This document shows, in pieces, positions 51,390 to 60,627 of a DNA stretch of 64,000 nt (positions within the stretch are counted from its first letter, which is position 1; every line of letters begins with the position of its first letter). Made by a program: the position numbers and the translations under genes. Source of the stretch: Paramagnetospirillum magnetotacticum MS-1. Lineage in GTDB: Bacteria; Pseudomonadota; Alphaproteobacteria; Rhodospirillales; Magnetospirillaceae. The stretch spans positions 1-64,000 of the forward strand of contig NZ_JXSL01000033.1 in assembly GCF_000829825.1 (NCBI RefSeq), read 5' to 3'. The notes below the pieces were generated by a model. That model had not been told where the DNA came from. It searched no databases and was given only the letters and a program-made list of their open reading frames with translations.

Positions 51390-52901
51390 TCACCCCTGGA
51401 GGATGGTGGTGAAGCGGAGCAGGTCATCGCGGGCGGCCACAATCCTGCGATATTCGGTGTCGAGCGCAGCGCGAGCGATCCGTTCGATGGGTATGGCAAA
51501 GCGAGCGACATGGGTGACGGCGGCATTGATCTGGTCGGCGGTCGTTGCCGCCAATGCCTGGACATCCGTCTCGAAGCCCGCCGCCGCTGCCGCGATCCGA
51601 TCTTCGACGGTTGCCCCTGCGGCGCTGAGTGCCACTTTGCCGTCATCGGCTGCTGTTTTGATCTCAGCGGCCAGATCACGTAATCTGGTGTCGGCCTGGG
51701 TCACCAGCGTGTTTACCTCGGTCAGGCGAGCCTGGGCGGCGGTGGCGGCTTGCTGCGCCACAGTGACTTGGTCCGCAGCACTGCCGGCGTGATGTGCGGC
51801 CATGTCAGCACTGGCCTTTGCGGCAGCCTCTGAGCGTCCGGCCTCGTCGGCAAATGCCGTGAACAAAATCAGGGTGTGGCGCGTGTCGGCTAACCGCCTG
51901 GCATCGGCTCCCAAGGTGCGGCGGGCCATCGCCTCAATGGGCAATGCAAAGCGGGAGGCATAAACACTGGCCTGAGACGCAGCACCTTCTGCTTCAGCGA
52001 CAGCGGCTGTGACCCGGCCTGTTGTCTCAATCGACAGCGACTGGGCTTCAGTTGCAAAAGCGGTGGCTGTCGCGGTGATGCGCCCTTCGACGGAAGTGGC
52101 CGTGGACACAATGGCGGTTTTGGCATCGGCGATCTCTTCTTGGACCTCGGCCACCATTGCACCCAGAGCCGTTTCGGCCTGATGGATCGCATCGCCAACT
52201 TCGCTCCGCGCAGTCTCTGCAGCCTCAGTGACTGCTGCAACCTGTAGCGCCGCGGCACCGGCATGCTGTGCCGCCTCATCGGCGCTGGCCTTGGCCGCGG
52301 TCTCTGAACGCCCGGCCTCGTCGGCAAAGCAGGAAAAGAGGTTCAGGGTATCTCGAGTGCTGGCCAGGCGCCTTTCGTCTGCCACCAAAGCCCGTCGGGC
52401 AACGTCTTCGATGGGAAGTGAGAAACGACGGCAATGGGCTCGGGCCTCAGCGGCTGCAGCTTCGGCCTGGGTTACCGCAGCACTGGCCTCATCGACGCGG
52501 GACTGAGCTTCCGCCTCGGCGTAGGCCAGCAAGCCGCCGATATCGGCTTCGGCTGCCGACGCGACGGTGCGGATTTCCGCTTCTGCCTGATTGACCAGGG
52601 CATTGGCTTTGCCCAACGCCTCTGTAACTTCCTCGGCCTTTACGCTGGCGACGGCTGCGAATTGCGCCGCGGTAGTCCCGGCTTCTTTCGCCGAGGTGAG
52701 GACCGTGCTGAGTTCACCAATTTCACGGTGAAGGGTGTCCTCCGCATCGGCGACGGCACGGGCCACGGTCTTGACCGTCCCTCCTTCGGTGACGACTTGA
52801 CTATCGGCACCGCTGGCAGGGCCATGCACCACCTTGTGTAGCAAGGAACTGTCCACCGTTACTTTCGCAACGGCGGCTGACAGGTCAGTTTGCAGGGTCA
52901 T
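51390..52901 (-). CDS. Ala-rich coiled-coil tail fibre protein with triple repeat
   Basis: A 503-residue protein, mostly Ala/Glu/Thr helices. A module starting RFSLPIEDVARRALVADERR recurs as RFALPIEAMARRTLGADARR and, partially, RFAIPIERIARAALDTEYRR. The first two also share a DEAGRSEAAAKASAD segment. The protein was probably built by duplication and forms a long stalk. The stop overlaps the next gene's alternative start. Confidence 0.7.
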   Translation of the reverse strand: MTLQTDLSAAVAKVTVDSSLLHKVVHGPASGADSQVVTEGGTVKTVARAVADAEDTLHREIGELSTVLTSAKEAGTTAAQFAAVASVKAEEVTEALGKANALVNQAEAEIRTVASAAEADIGGLLAYAEAEAQSRVDEASAAVTQAEAAAAEARAHCRRFSLPIEDVARRALVADERRLASTRDTLNLFSCFADEAGRSETAAKASADEAAQHAGAAALQVAAVTEAAETARSEVGDAIHQAETALGAMVAEVQEEIADAKTAIVSTATSVEGRITATATAFATEAQSLSIETTGRVTAAVAEAEGAASQASVYASRFALPIEAMARRTLGADARRLADTRHTLILFTAFADEAGRSEAAAKASADMAAHHAGSAADQVTVAQQAATAAQARLTEVNTLVTQADTRLRDLAAEIKTAADDGKVALSAAGATVEDRIAAAAAGFETDVQALAATTADQINAAVTHVARFAIPIERIARAALDTEYRRIVAARDDLLRFTTILQG

Positions 52902-52907
52902 GGGGGA

Positions 52908-53405
52908 TCACCAGCGAATGCTGTCGGTCAAATCGACATGCAAGGTGGAATGCAGGGCGGCGATATTGCTGAACAGTGCTGGCACATCCTCGACGAGCAG
53001 AATCTCCAGGGCTCCGTCATCGAGCATGGGGCGCTCACGGATCTCCAACACTGAGGTGACGATCCAAACCCCGCCCCGGTTTGGGACCGCCTTGTAAGGG
53101 ACGCCCCCTTGGCCGAGGAAACGGGCCTCATGGGTGGCGAGGCCGATCCCTCCAAGCAGGGCTATGCTGAACCAGTTGGCGCCGCTGCCAACCTTGAGCT
53201 TGAACCAGGCTTCGAAGGTGGCGAAGTCCACGTCTCTGAACCGCCAGCGTACCGGCATGCGGGTCGGCGCCTGGGTGAACCGCCGCCGCTGTCGAGCCGG
53301 GCCGGCTTCCATTTCGGTGCGCAGGCAGGAATCCTGCTGTTCCAGCGATGTGCCTTCGAAGGTGGGCAATGGCAGTCGGGCGGGCCAGGAGATGGTGGTG
53401 GTCAT
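52908..53405 (-). CDS. minor tail protein
   Basis: A 165-residue beta-rich protein with a FRDVDFATFEAWFKLKVGSGANWF segment, found in alphaproteobacterial phages between tape measure and fibre genes. It overlaps the tape measure stop in ATGA, and its place matches lambda M. Function inferred from order only. Confidence 0.6.
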   Translation of the reverse strand: MTTTISWPARLPLPTFEGTSLEQQDSCLRTEMEAGPARQRRRFTQAPTRMPVRWRFRDVDFATFEAWFKLKVGSGANWFSIALLGGIGLATHEARFLGQGGVPYKAVPNRGGVWIVTSVLEIRERPMLDDGALEILLVEDVPALFSNIAALHSTLHVDLTDSIRW

Positions 53406-56347
53406 CGATAAGCCCCGGCGGCCGGGTTGAGCCCATAACGGTGCTCCAGCATGGGAGCCATTCCCTCACCCCGACCAATGCGGCGCGTCATCCGCCCCTC
53501 CAGTTCCTCGACGATCACATCCAGGTGGATGCGGCCATCGGGGCCTTGCGATTGCTCAGCCCGCGCTTGCGTGCCGGAGGCGTTGTTGTTGACGTTCACC
53601 ACCACGCCGATGCTCGGCTGTGACATGGCGGCATTCAGTATGCGGTCGGCATTGTCCATCTGCTTGGGCGTGAACACCCCTTCGCCCACCTTGGCGACGA
53701 TGGGCCGTTCGCCCCCGACCAGCCCGCCGCCATGAAACCGGGGTGCATTGGCAAATACGGATGGGTTGAAGGATCGGGTTTCCAGACGATCGAAGCCGAT
53801 CAGGCCTCCCGTGTGGGCGATGGCGAAGTTCCCGGTATCTGGGACTGGGACGGACCCACCGGTGCTGCCGCCACTTTTTGAGAAAAGGCCGCCGAGGCCA
53901 CTCAGCAATCCGCCGAACAGGCCACTCCCGGCCCCCGCGGCGCCGAACAAAGGCGCCACGATGGCCATGCGATAGGCGGCCCGCACCGCCTCCTCGGCGA
54001 TGGTATTGAACAGGTCAGTGGCTGACAGCTTGCCGGTGGTGGCCCATTTGACGAAGGCGTCCTCGGTGGATTTGAGCGCCCGCGTGAGGCCCTGTTCCAT
54101 GGCGGTGGCCGAATCCTCGATGGAACGGCGATAGCTGATCAAGGCCCGTTCCGCTCCAGACACCCAGTCCTTCTCCGCCGACAGGCGACGCAGCACAGCG
54201 TCCTCAGTGGCGTGAGAATATTGCTGCTCGGTGACCAGGGCGCCTTCCTTGGATTGGCGCAGACGCTCGATGGCGTCGATTTCCTCCTGATAGGTCAGGG
54301 CCGGATTGAGCGACTTGGCCTTGGCCAGCAGATCCTGGCGCTGGCGCTCGGCGTCGAGTGCCTGGAGCCGGGTGCGCAAGGCCGCCTCGTCGAGGCCTTC
54401 ATCCTCATGCCGGCGAGCCGCTTCACTGGCGATACCTTCCTGACGGGCGGCTTCCGCTCCCCGCATACGGGCATCGGCCAGACGCCGCTCGGCCTCGATC
54501 TGGCGATCAAGGTCGTGGGCGGTGGAGGCCTCGCGATTGCGGCGCTCGGCCTCGGCCTTAGCGTCGAATGCGTTGCCCAGTGCCGTGCGATCGGCGAACG
54601 GGTTCTTGCGGGCCTCGGCATCGACGAATGCCTGTTTCTGCGCCGCCAGTTTGGCGTCATAGCCCTTGCCGATGGCGGCGGTGAGCAGATCGGTGGCCGC
54701 CACCTCACGCAGCATGTTGGCAATCGTGTCGCGAGTGGCTGCCGCCAGCTTGAGTTTGGCTTCTCCCAAGCGGAGCGTCATCAGTTCGGCGGCCCCCTGG
54801 CTGCCGAGGTTGAGTTTGATCGCCTCATCCTCAGCGCGGATCGCCACCAGGGCCAGTTCACGCTGGGCTTGGGGCAACCGCATGGCGGCGGCGGTCTTGC
54901 TATATTCCGCCTGGAGATCGACCAGCTTCTTGCGGTCACGCTCCAGCGCGTCATTGGCTTCAGCTTCGGGCGACACCACCGGAACCGGCGCCGGCGGCAT
55001 GGGGGCCGACAGGCTCTTGCCGTCCTTGGCGATAGAGACCCCGGTACGGCGTTCCTCCTCGATACGGGCCAATTCGGCCTTGGCCTCGGCCAGTTGGCGA
55101 TCGACATTGCCGCGGGCGAAATCGGTGGCGACAGCTTTGCGAAGCGTCTCCAGATCAGCAATCTTGCTCTTCAGGCTGGTGACCTGGGCGTCCTGGTTGC
55201 CCAGCAGCGCCGCCGCCTCGGTGACCAGGGAGGTCAGCGCATCACGGGCACCCTGAACTATGCCGGTATGAGACAGGGTCTCGAGCAGATGTTCCCAGGC
55301 CAGGCCCAGATCATGGGCCGCCTTGGCCGCACTTCCCATGCCTTCCTCGGCCAGTCCCTTGAAGCGGGTGTTGGCCTTATCGAGTAACAGGGTGACCGCC
55401 TCGACCTTCTGTCCATGCTCGAACAGAGTGCGGATGTTGGCGAGTTCGGATGCGGTGAGCAGGTTCCACTGCTCGTCGAAGCGCTTCACCCCCTCATAGC
55501 CCTTGGTCACCGCCTCGGCCAATTGCTCGGCGCCTTTGGCCATGTCCTGGCCGGAGGCGGCGGCAAAGTCTCCGGCCAATCCTGCGACGCGCCGGAAGGT
55601 ATCGCCACCCAGTTGGCTGTTTTTCAGCAGCGCTTGGACCATGGCGACGGCGTCGTCGCGACTGAATGGTCCCTTCTGACTGGAACTGGTGATGACCGAT
55701 TTGAGGTCGCCCACCGAGAGCCGAGCGGAATCCCCCATGGCTTTGAGCGCCACCGACAGACGGCGGGCCTCGTCCTCCATCTTCATCAGATGGGCAAGGC
55801 CCAGCGCCACCGGCGCGGCCAGAGCGGCGACGGCGGCACCCCAACCGATGATGGCCAAGCTGCCGGCCCCGAACACCGAGGTGAGGCGCATGCCCTCCAT
55901 GGCGAAGGTGCGGATCGGACTTTGTCCGGCCATCAGCATCTCAGCCGAGGCGCGCACCGAATGACTGACCGCCTGGATCTGCCAGGTGGCCATGCCATGG
56001 GCGTTGCCCATGGTAGTGACGGCGCCACTGGCCTCAGCGCAGCGGTCCTTCAGCAGTTTCAGGAAGCGGCCGTGCTCGTCGCCGCTGAGGGTGCCCCGTT
56101 TGAGTGCTTCGGCCAGCATGTCCTGGCCACGGGCCATGTCGGCCTGAGCACGGATCGCTGGATCGAGGCTCTCCTTGAGCCTGCGGATGGTGGATTCAAA
56201 CTTGGCCGACGAGGCACCAGCCCGATCTGAGGCGGCCTCGATCAACTTCAGCGCACCCTGGCCGCGATCGCCCAACTCCACCAGGGCGGCCTTCACCGCC
56301 TCGGCATTGGTCAGGCTCAAACGGATCGCAAGGTCACGGGTCGCCAT
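53402..56347 (-). CDS. tail tape measure protein
   Basis: The start at MATRDLAIRLSLTNAEAVKA gives 981 residues. Long helical regions (1-130 and 400-700) flank an inner hydrophobic stretch (about 155-215, with SLAIIGWGAAVAALAAPV), and the C-terminus is Gly-rich with FAIAHTGGLIGFD. This is the tape measure pattern that sets tail length. It is directly downstream of the frameshifted chaperone pair, as in lambda H after G/T. Confidence 0.85.
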   Translation of the reverse strand: MATRDLAIRLSLTNAEAVKAALVELGDRGQGALKLIEAASDRAGASSAKFESTIRRLKESLDPAIRAQADMARGQDMLAEALKRGTLSGDEHGRFLKLLKDRCAEASGAVTTMGNAHGMATWQIQAVSHSVRASAEMLMAGQSPIRTFAMEGMRLTSVFGAGSLAIIGWGAAVAALAAPVALGLAHLMKMEDEARRLSVALKAMGDSARLSVGDLKSVITSSSQKGPFSRDDAVAMVQALLKNSQLGGDTFRRVAGLAGDFAAASGQDMAKGAEQLAEAVTKGYEGVKRFDEQWNLLTASELANIRTLFEHGQKVEAVTLLLDKANTRFKGLAEEGMGSAAKAAHDLGLAWEHLLETLSHTGIVQGARDALTSLVTEAAALLGNQDAQVTSLKSKIADLETLRKAVATDFARGNVDRQLAEAKAELARIEEERRTGVSIAKDGKSLSAPMPPAPVPVVSPEAEANDALERDRKKLVDLQAEYSKTAAAMRLPQAQRELALVAIRAEDEAIKLNLGSQGAAELMTLRLGEAKLKLAAATRDTIANMLREVAATDLLTAAIGKGYDAKLAAQKQAFVDAEARKNPFADRTALGNAFDAKAEAERRNREASTAHDLDRQIEAERRLADARMRGAEAARQEGIASEAARRHEDEGLDEAALRTRLQALDAERQRQDLLAKAKSLNPALTYQEEIDAIERLRQSKEGALVTEQQYSHATEDAVLRRLSAEKDWVSGAERALISYRRSIEDSATAMEQGLTRALKSTEDAFVKWATTGKLSATDLFNTIAEEAVRAAYRMAIVAPLFGAAGAGSGLFGGLLSGLGGLFSKSGGSTGGSVPVPDTGNFAIAHTGGLIGFDRLETRSFNPSVFANAPRFHGGGLVGGERPIVAKVGEGVFTPKQMDNADRILNAAMSQPSIGVVVNVNNNASGTQARAEQSQGPDGRIHLDVIVEELEGRMTRRIGRGEGMAPMLEHRYGLNPAAGAYR

Positions 56348-56702
56348 GATCGGCCTCGCCCTGGTGAAGTGATGCCAGACCCTCGACCATGCCGGCCTCG
56401 GCATGGGGCAAGAGCTCGGCCATGGCGCGGGGGCAATATCCCAAACCGACCCCCAGGGTCAGACTGGCCGTAAGATCGATACCGGTGATGGTGGCGCCGT
56501 TCATGCGAAGTTGGCCGGCGGAGCGTTCCAGCAGATCCCAGGCCTGCCAGCCCTCAATGGTCAGAGGAGCGTGTTCGACGGTGGGGCAGCGTTTGCCTTC
56601 GGCGTTTTTGCGGCCACGGGCGCAAGGCGAACCGTCGTCGCGGCATCGGCGGCAATAGTCTCTCCCGCCGCCCCAGAGCCACCGGGCGCGGGAGCGGAGG
56701 CG
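56334..56702 (-). CDS. -1 frame extension of the tail chaperone (gpT-like)
   Basis: This frame has no good start codon of its own but is open from the A AAA AAC site at 56702-56708 to the TGA at 56334-56336, giving 122 residues. It holds CRRCRDDGSPCARG and KRCPTVEHAPLTIEGWQAW, a likely zinc cluster, then a helical end. Made by slippage, the joined protein would be 250 residues. It overlaps the tape measure start by 14 bases. This is the G/GT arrangement of lambda-like tails. Confidence 0.7.
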   Translation of the reverse strand, partial: RLRSRARWLWGGGRDYCRRCRDDGSPCARGRKNAEGKRCPTVEHAPLTIEGWQAWDLLERSAGQLRMNGATITGIDLTASLTLGVGLGYCPRAMAELLPHAEAGMVEGLASLHQGEADHGDP

Positions 56703-57085
56703 TTTTTTTCCGCATCCACCATGGTCAGGGGTTCGAGATAGGCGTGGTGGAATACTTGGGCCAGAACCGGTTGGCCGTCTATGAGGGCTTCGATGGTGGC
56801 CGGCGTTACCGGAACCAGGCCATCGGCATCCCCGATCCCCTCCCAGGCCAGGATCGCGTAAAGCGCCAACCCCTTGGTGATCAGTGCCCGATAGAGCGCT
56901 TCCCGGACAGTCTGGTTGGCGCCATCCAACGGCAGTTCACCGTCATCCTCCAATTGCCCCATCAGTTCCAAGGCTCGGGCCTGGATCAGGTTGTAGACCG
57001 GCGTGGTGAGGGGACGGACCTGCACACGGACATCGCGTCCGAGGTCCAGCCACCGGGGATCATCTGTGAGATCGAGACGGATCAT
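56561..57085 (-). CDS. tail assembly chaperone (gpG-like)
   Basis: The start at MIRLDLTDDPRW gives 174 residues. The first 125 form a helical domain with LGRDVRVQVRPLTTPVYNLI; the rest is an Ala/Pro-rich tail. It lies between tail tube and tape measure, as gpG does. At codons 126-128 the A AAA AAC heptamer allows the longer GT-like product. Confidence 0.75.
   Translation of the reverse strand: MIRLDLTDDPRWLDLGRDVRVQVRPLTTPVYNLIQARALELMGQLEDDGELPLDGANQTVREALYRALITKGLALYAILAWEGIGDADGLVPVTPATIEALIDGQPVLAQVFHHAYLEPLTMVDAEKNASAPAPGGSGAAGETIAADAATTVRLAPVAAKTPKANAAPPSNTLL
56702..56708 (-). other. A AAA AAC slippery heptamer in tail chaperone gene
   Basis: The zero frame reads gaA AAA AAC, a strong -1 site. 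The -1 frame continues 122 codons into conserved-looking sequence. Confidence 0.7.
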
Positions 57086-57093
57086 GGCTGCCC

Positions 57094-58056
57094 TCAATAG
57101 CTGGCGATGTCGTTGGTCAATTTGACCTGAAGCAGATAGCCCGCTGTCGGATCGTGGGCAGCTCGCCAGTCATAGGTCGCTTGGATGCACCCGGGGCCTT
57201 TGACCTCCTGCTTCTTGCGGGGCAGGAAGACGCGCGGCAGGTGGAAGCTCAGGGCATAGCCCTCGGCGCCGGGGATGGTGAAGCCGTATTCCAGGTCCAC
57301 CGGGCTCTCCGCCGCGATGGCTGCCGTCAGGGTGGTGTCGGTGGAGAAGCGGACATCGATGGAGCCTTCGGCGGTGGCCTCGGTTTCATCGACGCCGTCG
57401 ATCATGCCGTCGGAGCGGATGGTCTCGACCCGCTCGAGGTTGTTGGCATAGGTCAATTTGCCACCGACCACGTTGGCCAGTTGGGTGCTGCCCACTTTGA
57501 TAGTGCCGCTGCCCTGGCTGAACCGCTTGAGCGCCAGGGAGGCTGGCGCCACATCAATGGTTTGGCTCGCCTGGGTTTCGCCCTGGGCGACCAGGGACAC
57601 AGTGGCATTGGCCGCTCCCGACCGGGCCATGCTGAACGCCAGCTTGTCAAGTTTGGCACCGCTATGGCGGAAGAACTTTGCGGTCGCCAGTCGGGCATGG
57701 CCGATTTCCAGGCCCAAGCTGGGTAGGTCGCCGCCGGAGGTGAAGGTATGGCTGAAACTGCCATCATGGTGATCGGTGGTGACGGGAGCCCCGAACAGAC
57801 CCTTCAACCAGAACCCCAGCCCACGTAAATCCAGCGGTACACCAATGTCGCCCTCGTCCTTAACCGCCTCGTAGAACGGATCCTGGGCATCACGCCCCTG
57901 GCCCAGCAGCGGGTCGTAGCCCAAGGGGCGCTCGGCTCCCAAGGTGGAGTCCTTGAAGCTGAGCCGGGTGTAGCCATTGGCTGGCAGGCTGCCGTAAGTG
58001 GCTTCAAACGCAGCCAGCAGGATGCAATCGGAGCCATAGGCCCGCGTCTTTGCCAT
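57094..58056 (-). CDS. phage tail tube protein
   Basis: A 320-residue beta-rich protein. MAKTRAYGSDCILLAAFEATYG starts the fold, then LPLDLRGLGFWLKGLFG-like sequence, FSHTFTSG and SLGLEIGH, as in the Phage_tube_2 family of major tail proteins. The order matches lambda V. It starts 25 bases after the terminator protein's stop. Confidence 0.75.
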   Translation of the reverse strand: MAKTRAYGSDCILLAAFEATYGSLPANGYTRLSFKDSTLGAERPLGYDPLLGQGRDAQDPFYEAVKDEGDIGVPLDLRGLGFWLKGLFGAPVTTDHHDGSFSHTFTSGGDLPSLGLEIGHARLATAKFFRHSGAKLDKLAFSMARSGAANATVSLVAQGETQASQTIDVAPASLALKRFSQGSGTIKVGSTQLANVVGGKLTYANNLERVETIRSDGMIDGVDETEATAEGSIDVRFSTDTTLTAAIAAESPVDLEYGFTIPGAEGYALSFHLPRVFLPRKKQEVKGPGCIQATYDWRAAHDPTAGYLLQVKLTNDIASY

Positions 58057-58081
58057 GATGAAGTCCTTCGTTGGAGGGCGA

Positions 58082-58513
58082 TCAGCCCAGCGGATTGGCG
58101 CTGGCGTAGTGGATGGTGACCGGGACCACAGCGCCTTTCAGGCTGGCTGCGCCATCGATGGCGAGGTCATGGGTCTTGGGCGCTCCCCAATCCAGCCAGT
58201 CGGCGAGGCCGCCCAAGGATCGGTCAGCCTCCAAGGCTTGGCCCACGACCATGAGCAGGTCGTCGAGGGCGGAGTTGGCATCGCCAGCCCCACGGCCCAC
58301 GATCACTTCGATTTCCGCCTTGTGCTGCCAGAGATAAGTCGGAGGCGACACCAGCATTTCCGGCTCGCCGGGATCGCCGTCGCGCAGGATGATCAGGCCA
58401 CCCGCAGGGACCGTCTCGGGCAACGGCGCTTCGCGCTTCGCCGTGGCGGTGGGGACGGTTTCCAGCCGGGCAAGGAGGGCCTGGAGGATTTGCTCGCGGA
58501 CAGTGGGCATCAT
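58082..58513 (-). CDS. tail terminator protein (gpU-like)
   Basis: The 143 residues begin with a helix (REQILQALLARLETVPTA), then a beta part with GGLIILRDGDPGEPEMLVSP and AEIEVIV. This matches minor tail proteins of the gpU/completion type. It lies just before the tail tube gene and just after the RES-Xre island in reading order. Confidence 0.7.
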   Translation of the reverse strand: MMPTVREQILQALLARLETVPTATAKREAPLPETVPAGGLIILRDGDPGEPEMLVSPPTYLWQHKAEIEVIVGRGAGDANSALDDLLMVVGQALEADRSLGGLADWLDWGAPKTHDLAIDGAASLKGAVVPVTIHYASANPLG

Positions 58514-58569
58514 ATGGCTTCTCGAAAATCTGCAAACCCAACCACATATTTCCGTTGCCTCAGAAAATT

Positions 58570-58986
58570 ATGAGGCGCACTGTTTCCGTGGAAACAAAGG
58601 AGGTCGCCGTGGCGCGCACTCAAATGGCATCGGCTTCCGATGCCGGTCAGACGCTATCGAAGGCGGTCGTGCGAGCGGCTGGGCTGCTCCACTTTAATCA
58701 GGCGGCGCTGGCCGACATCATTGGCATCAGCACCGCCACCGCGTCCCGCCTCCATGCGGGGGGATATGTCCTTGATCCTTCCCGCAAGAAGGAATGGGAG
58801 CATTCGCTTCTGTTCGTCCGAATGTTCCGGTCGCTTGATGCGATTCTGGGACATGATGAGCAGGCCAAGCAGTGGTTGGAGGGAGAGAATCTTGCTCTAA
58901 ATGGTCGCCCGGCCGAGCTTGTCCGAACCTCTGAAGGACTGATCCGTGTCATCCACTATCTGGACGCCTACCGCGGTCGCATCTGA
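58570..58986 (+). CDS. Xre/MbcA/ParS-type antitoxin
   Basis: A 138-residue antitoxin. An HTH part (FNQAALADIIGISTATASRLHAG) leads into a C-terminal DUF2384-like domain with ILGHDEQAKQWLEGENLAL and GRPAELVRTSEGL. It pairs with the overlapping RES toxin on the plus strand. The real start may be any of three Met codons; MRRTVSVET is used. Confidence 0.82.
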   Translation: MRRTVSVETKEVAVARTQMASASDAGQTLSKAVVRAAGLLHFNQAALADIIGISTATASRLHAGGYVLDPSRKKEWEHSLLFVRMFRSLDAILGHDEQAKQWLEGENLALNGRPAELVRTSEGLIRVIHYLDAYRGRI

Positions 58987-59674
58987 AGCGGCGGCAATTC
59001 GTTTCAGCCTATGGCGAGCCGTCGAAGGACAGCACGCCGTGTCGACCATGGTGCTGGTCGACAGCCTGGAAGAACAGGCGCTGCTGGAGCAGTTGCTGGA
59101 AGGATCAAAGCCGCCAGTGCCTGCTAGCGCTAACGGTTTGCACTGGCTGTTGTTCACGCCCTTCCGGTATCCACCGCCACCAACCGGATCCCGTTTTCGC
59201 GGGCCGCTGGATCCTGGCGTTTTCTACGGTGCAGACGAGATTGAAACGGCGTGTGCGGAACTCGGGTTTTGGCGGTGGCAGTTCCTCATGGAAAGTCCGT
59301 CGCTGACGGCTCTGGATCCCAAGCCGCAGACTGTGTTCAAGGTGGAGGTTGATACTCTCACCGTCGATCTACGCTCACCTCCCTTCACGGAAAGTCGTGC
59401 GCTATGGATCGATCCGAAAAGCTACGCTGCCACACAGGACCTCGCTCGATCCGCTCGTGAAGCCAATATCGGTGCCATTCGCTACGAGTCGGTCCGCGCC
59501 CCCAACCGAGGGGGATGTGGGGCGATTTTGACACCGATGGCCTTTGCCGAACCTCAACCACGGGACGCACAAACTTGGTGGCTCTCGGTCAGCCGAGAAC
59601 GGGTGCTATGGCAACGAGACGATGTTCTGCAAAGGGCTACGTTTGCGTTCGATACCAAAGCGTTCTGCGAATAG
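58946..59674 (+). CDS. RES-domain toxin (NAD+ phosphorylase)
   Basis: A 242-residue RES protein with a GTG start overlapping the antitoxin by 41 bases. The RES marks are FRGPLDPGVFYGADEIETAC, a WRAVEG-like beginning and IGAIRYESVRAPNR. RES toxins degrade NAD+. It sits with its antitoxin opposite to the late operon between the DUF6441 and tail terminator genes. Confidence 0.85.
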   Translation: MSSTIWTPTAVASEAAAIRFSLWRAVEGQHAVSTMVLVDSLEEQALLEQLLEGSKPPVPASANGLHWLLFTPFRYPPPPTGSRFRGPLDPGVFYGADEIETACAELGFWRWQFLMESPSLTALDPKPQTVFKVEVDTLTVDLRSPPFTESRALWIDPKSYAATQDLARSAREANIGAIRYESVRAPNRGGCGAILTPMAFAEPQPRDAQTWWLSVSRERVLWQRDDVLQRATFAFDTKAFCE

Positions 59675-59679
59675 GGGGC

Positions 59680-60315
59680 TTAACGCCAGTTCCTGACGAT
59701 TAGATCAGGCACGGCTTCGATCCATTTCTGCGCGGCTGCCGCCACGTCGAGGCGTTTTCTCAAACTGACCTGCGGCACCAGGATGAACATCACCACCGAG
59801 GCTAAGCCGTTGCCGCTCCTGATGGCGCTGTCGCTGCCTTTAGCAAAGCCGCCTCGTTTGCCTTTGCGGGCACGCATGTTGTCGGCCACCAGCAGGGACA
59901 CGCCGGAACTGCGATAGATGAAGCGAAGCCGCTGGCCCCGCATCCGCTCCCACATGCCAGGATCCATGCGTTTGCCGCCAGCGCCTTTGCCTGCGGCCGG
60001 TGTGGGAATGGCCAGCCAGAAACCTTTCTGCGATCGAATGACGGCACCGTCTTCGAAGACCGACACGATGTCGGGGGCCTTGCTGAAGACATAGCCCGCC
60101 GCGTGGAGGCTGGTTCCATTCTTGGGATAGACCTCCGACCGCCAGGTATTGGCTAGTTTGGGACCAAGCCCGGCGCCGACGACCTGCTGGCGCAGTTCCG
60201 CCTTGAGGCCCTCGGTGGCGTCCCGCATGCCGTCAGTGACGGCGGTTTCAGCCTGGGTCAGTTCGTCGGCGAGGATGCGGCGGAGATCGCCATCGATCTT
60301 TGCCGACAGCTTCAT
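59680..60315 (-). CDS. DUF6441 family phage protein
   Basis: A 211-residue protein with LANTWRSEVYP, YVFSKAPDIVSVFEDGAVIRS, FWLAIPTPAAGKG and RLRFIYRSSGVSLLVA, the DUF6441 pattern. It takes the place of lambda Z between head-tail joining and tail terminator genes. It is probably a tail or neck assembly protein. Confidence 0.75.
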   Translation of the reverse strand: MKLSAKIDGDLRRILADELTQAETAVTDGMRDATEGLKAELRQQVVGAGLGPKLANTWRSEVYPKNGTSLHAAGYVFSKAPDIVSVFEDGAVIRSQKGFWLAIPTPAAGKGAGGKRMDPGMWERMRGQRLRFIYRSSGVSLLVADNMRARKGKRGGFAKGSDSAIRSGNGLASVVMFILVPQVSLRKRLDVAAAAQKWIEAVPDLIVRNWR

Positions 60316-60626
60316 GGCCCTGGCCGGGTGTCGATCCGCCAGATCAACTGCTCGGCATCCCGGGACGGCTCGCCCTGGACGAGGAAGACCTCATTGCCCA
60401 GGGTGATGCTATCCCCCGCCTGGGGATTGGAGACCTCGCCAACCCGGATCTCGAACAGGGCTATCGAGGCATGAATGGCAATATCGCCAAACTGGACATC
60501 CTGGTCGGGCCGACGAACCATGGCCTTGACCAATCCGCCCTCGCCGACCACCGGCTGGTAGAGCACGGTGACGGCGAGATTGGGATCGGCAAACAGGTCG
60601 TCAACCGCGTCGGAAAAGGCGCTCAC
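60312..60626 (-). CDS. head-tail joining protein (FII-like)
   Basis: A 104-residue beta-rich protein (AVTVLYQPVVGEGGLVKAMV, then QAGDSITLGNEVFLVQGEP), which resembles Phage_attach/FII. It follows the capsid gene by one base and overlaps DUF6441 by four. Confidence 0.72.
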   Translation of the reverse strand: MSAFSDAVDDLFADPNLAVTVLYQPVVGEGGLVKAMVRRPDQDVQFGDIAIHASIALFEIRVGEVSNPQAGDSITLGNEVFLVQGEPSRDAEQLIWRIDTRPGP

Positions 60627-60627
60627 C

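Noticed and set aside
54212-55387. 391-residue rightward frame opposite the tape measure gene
   Set aside because: A GC-driven shadow frame; the leftward tape measure protein is clear.
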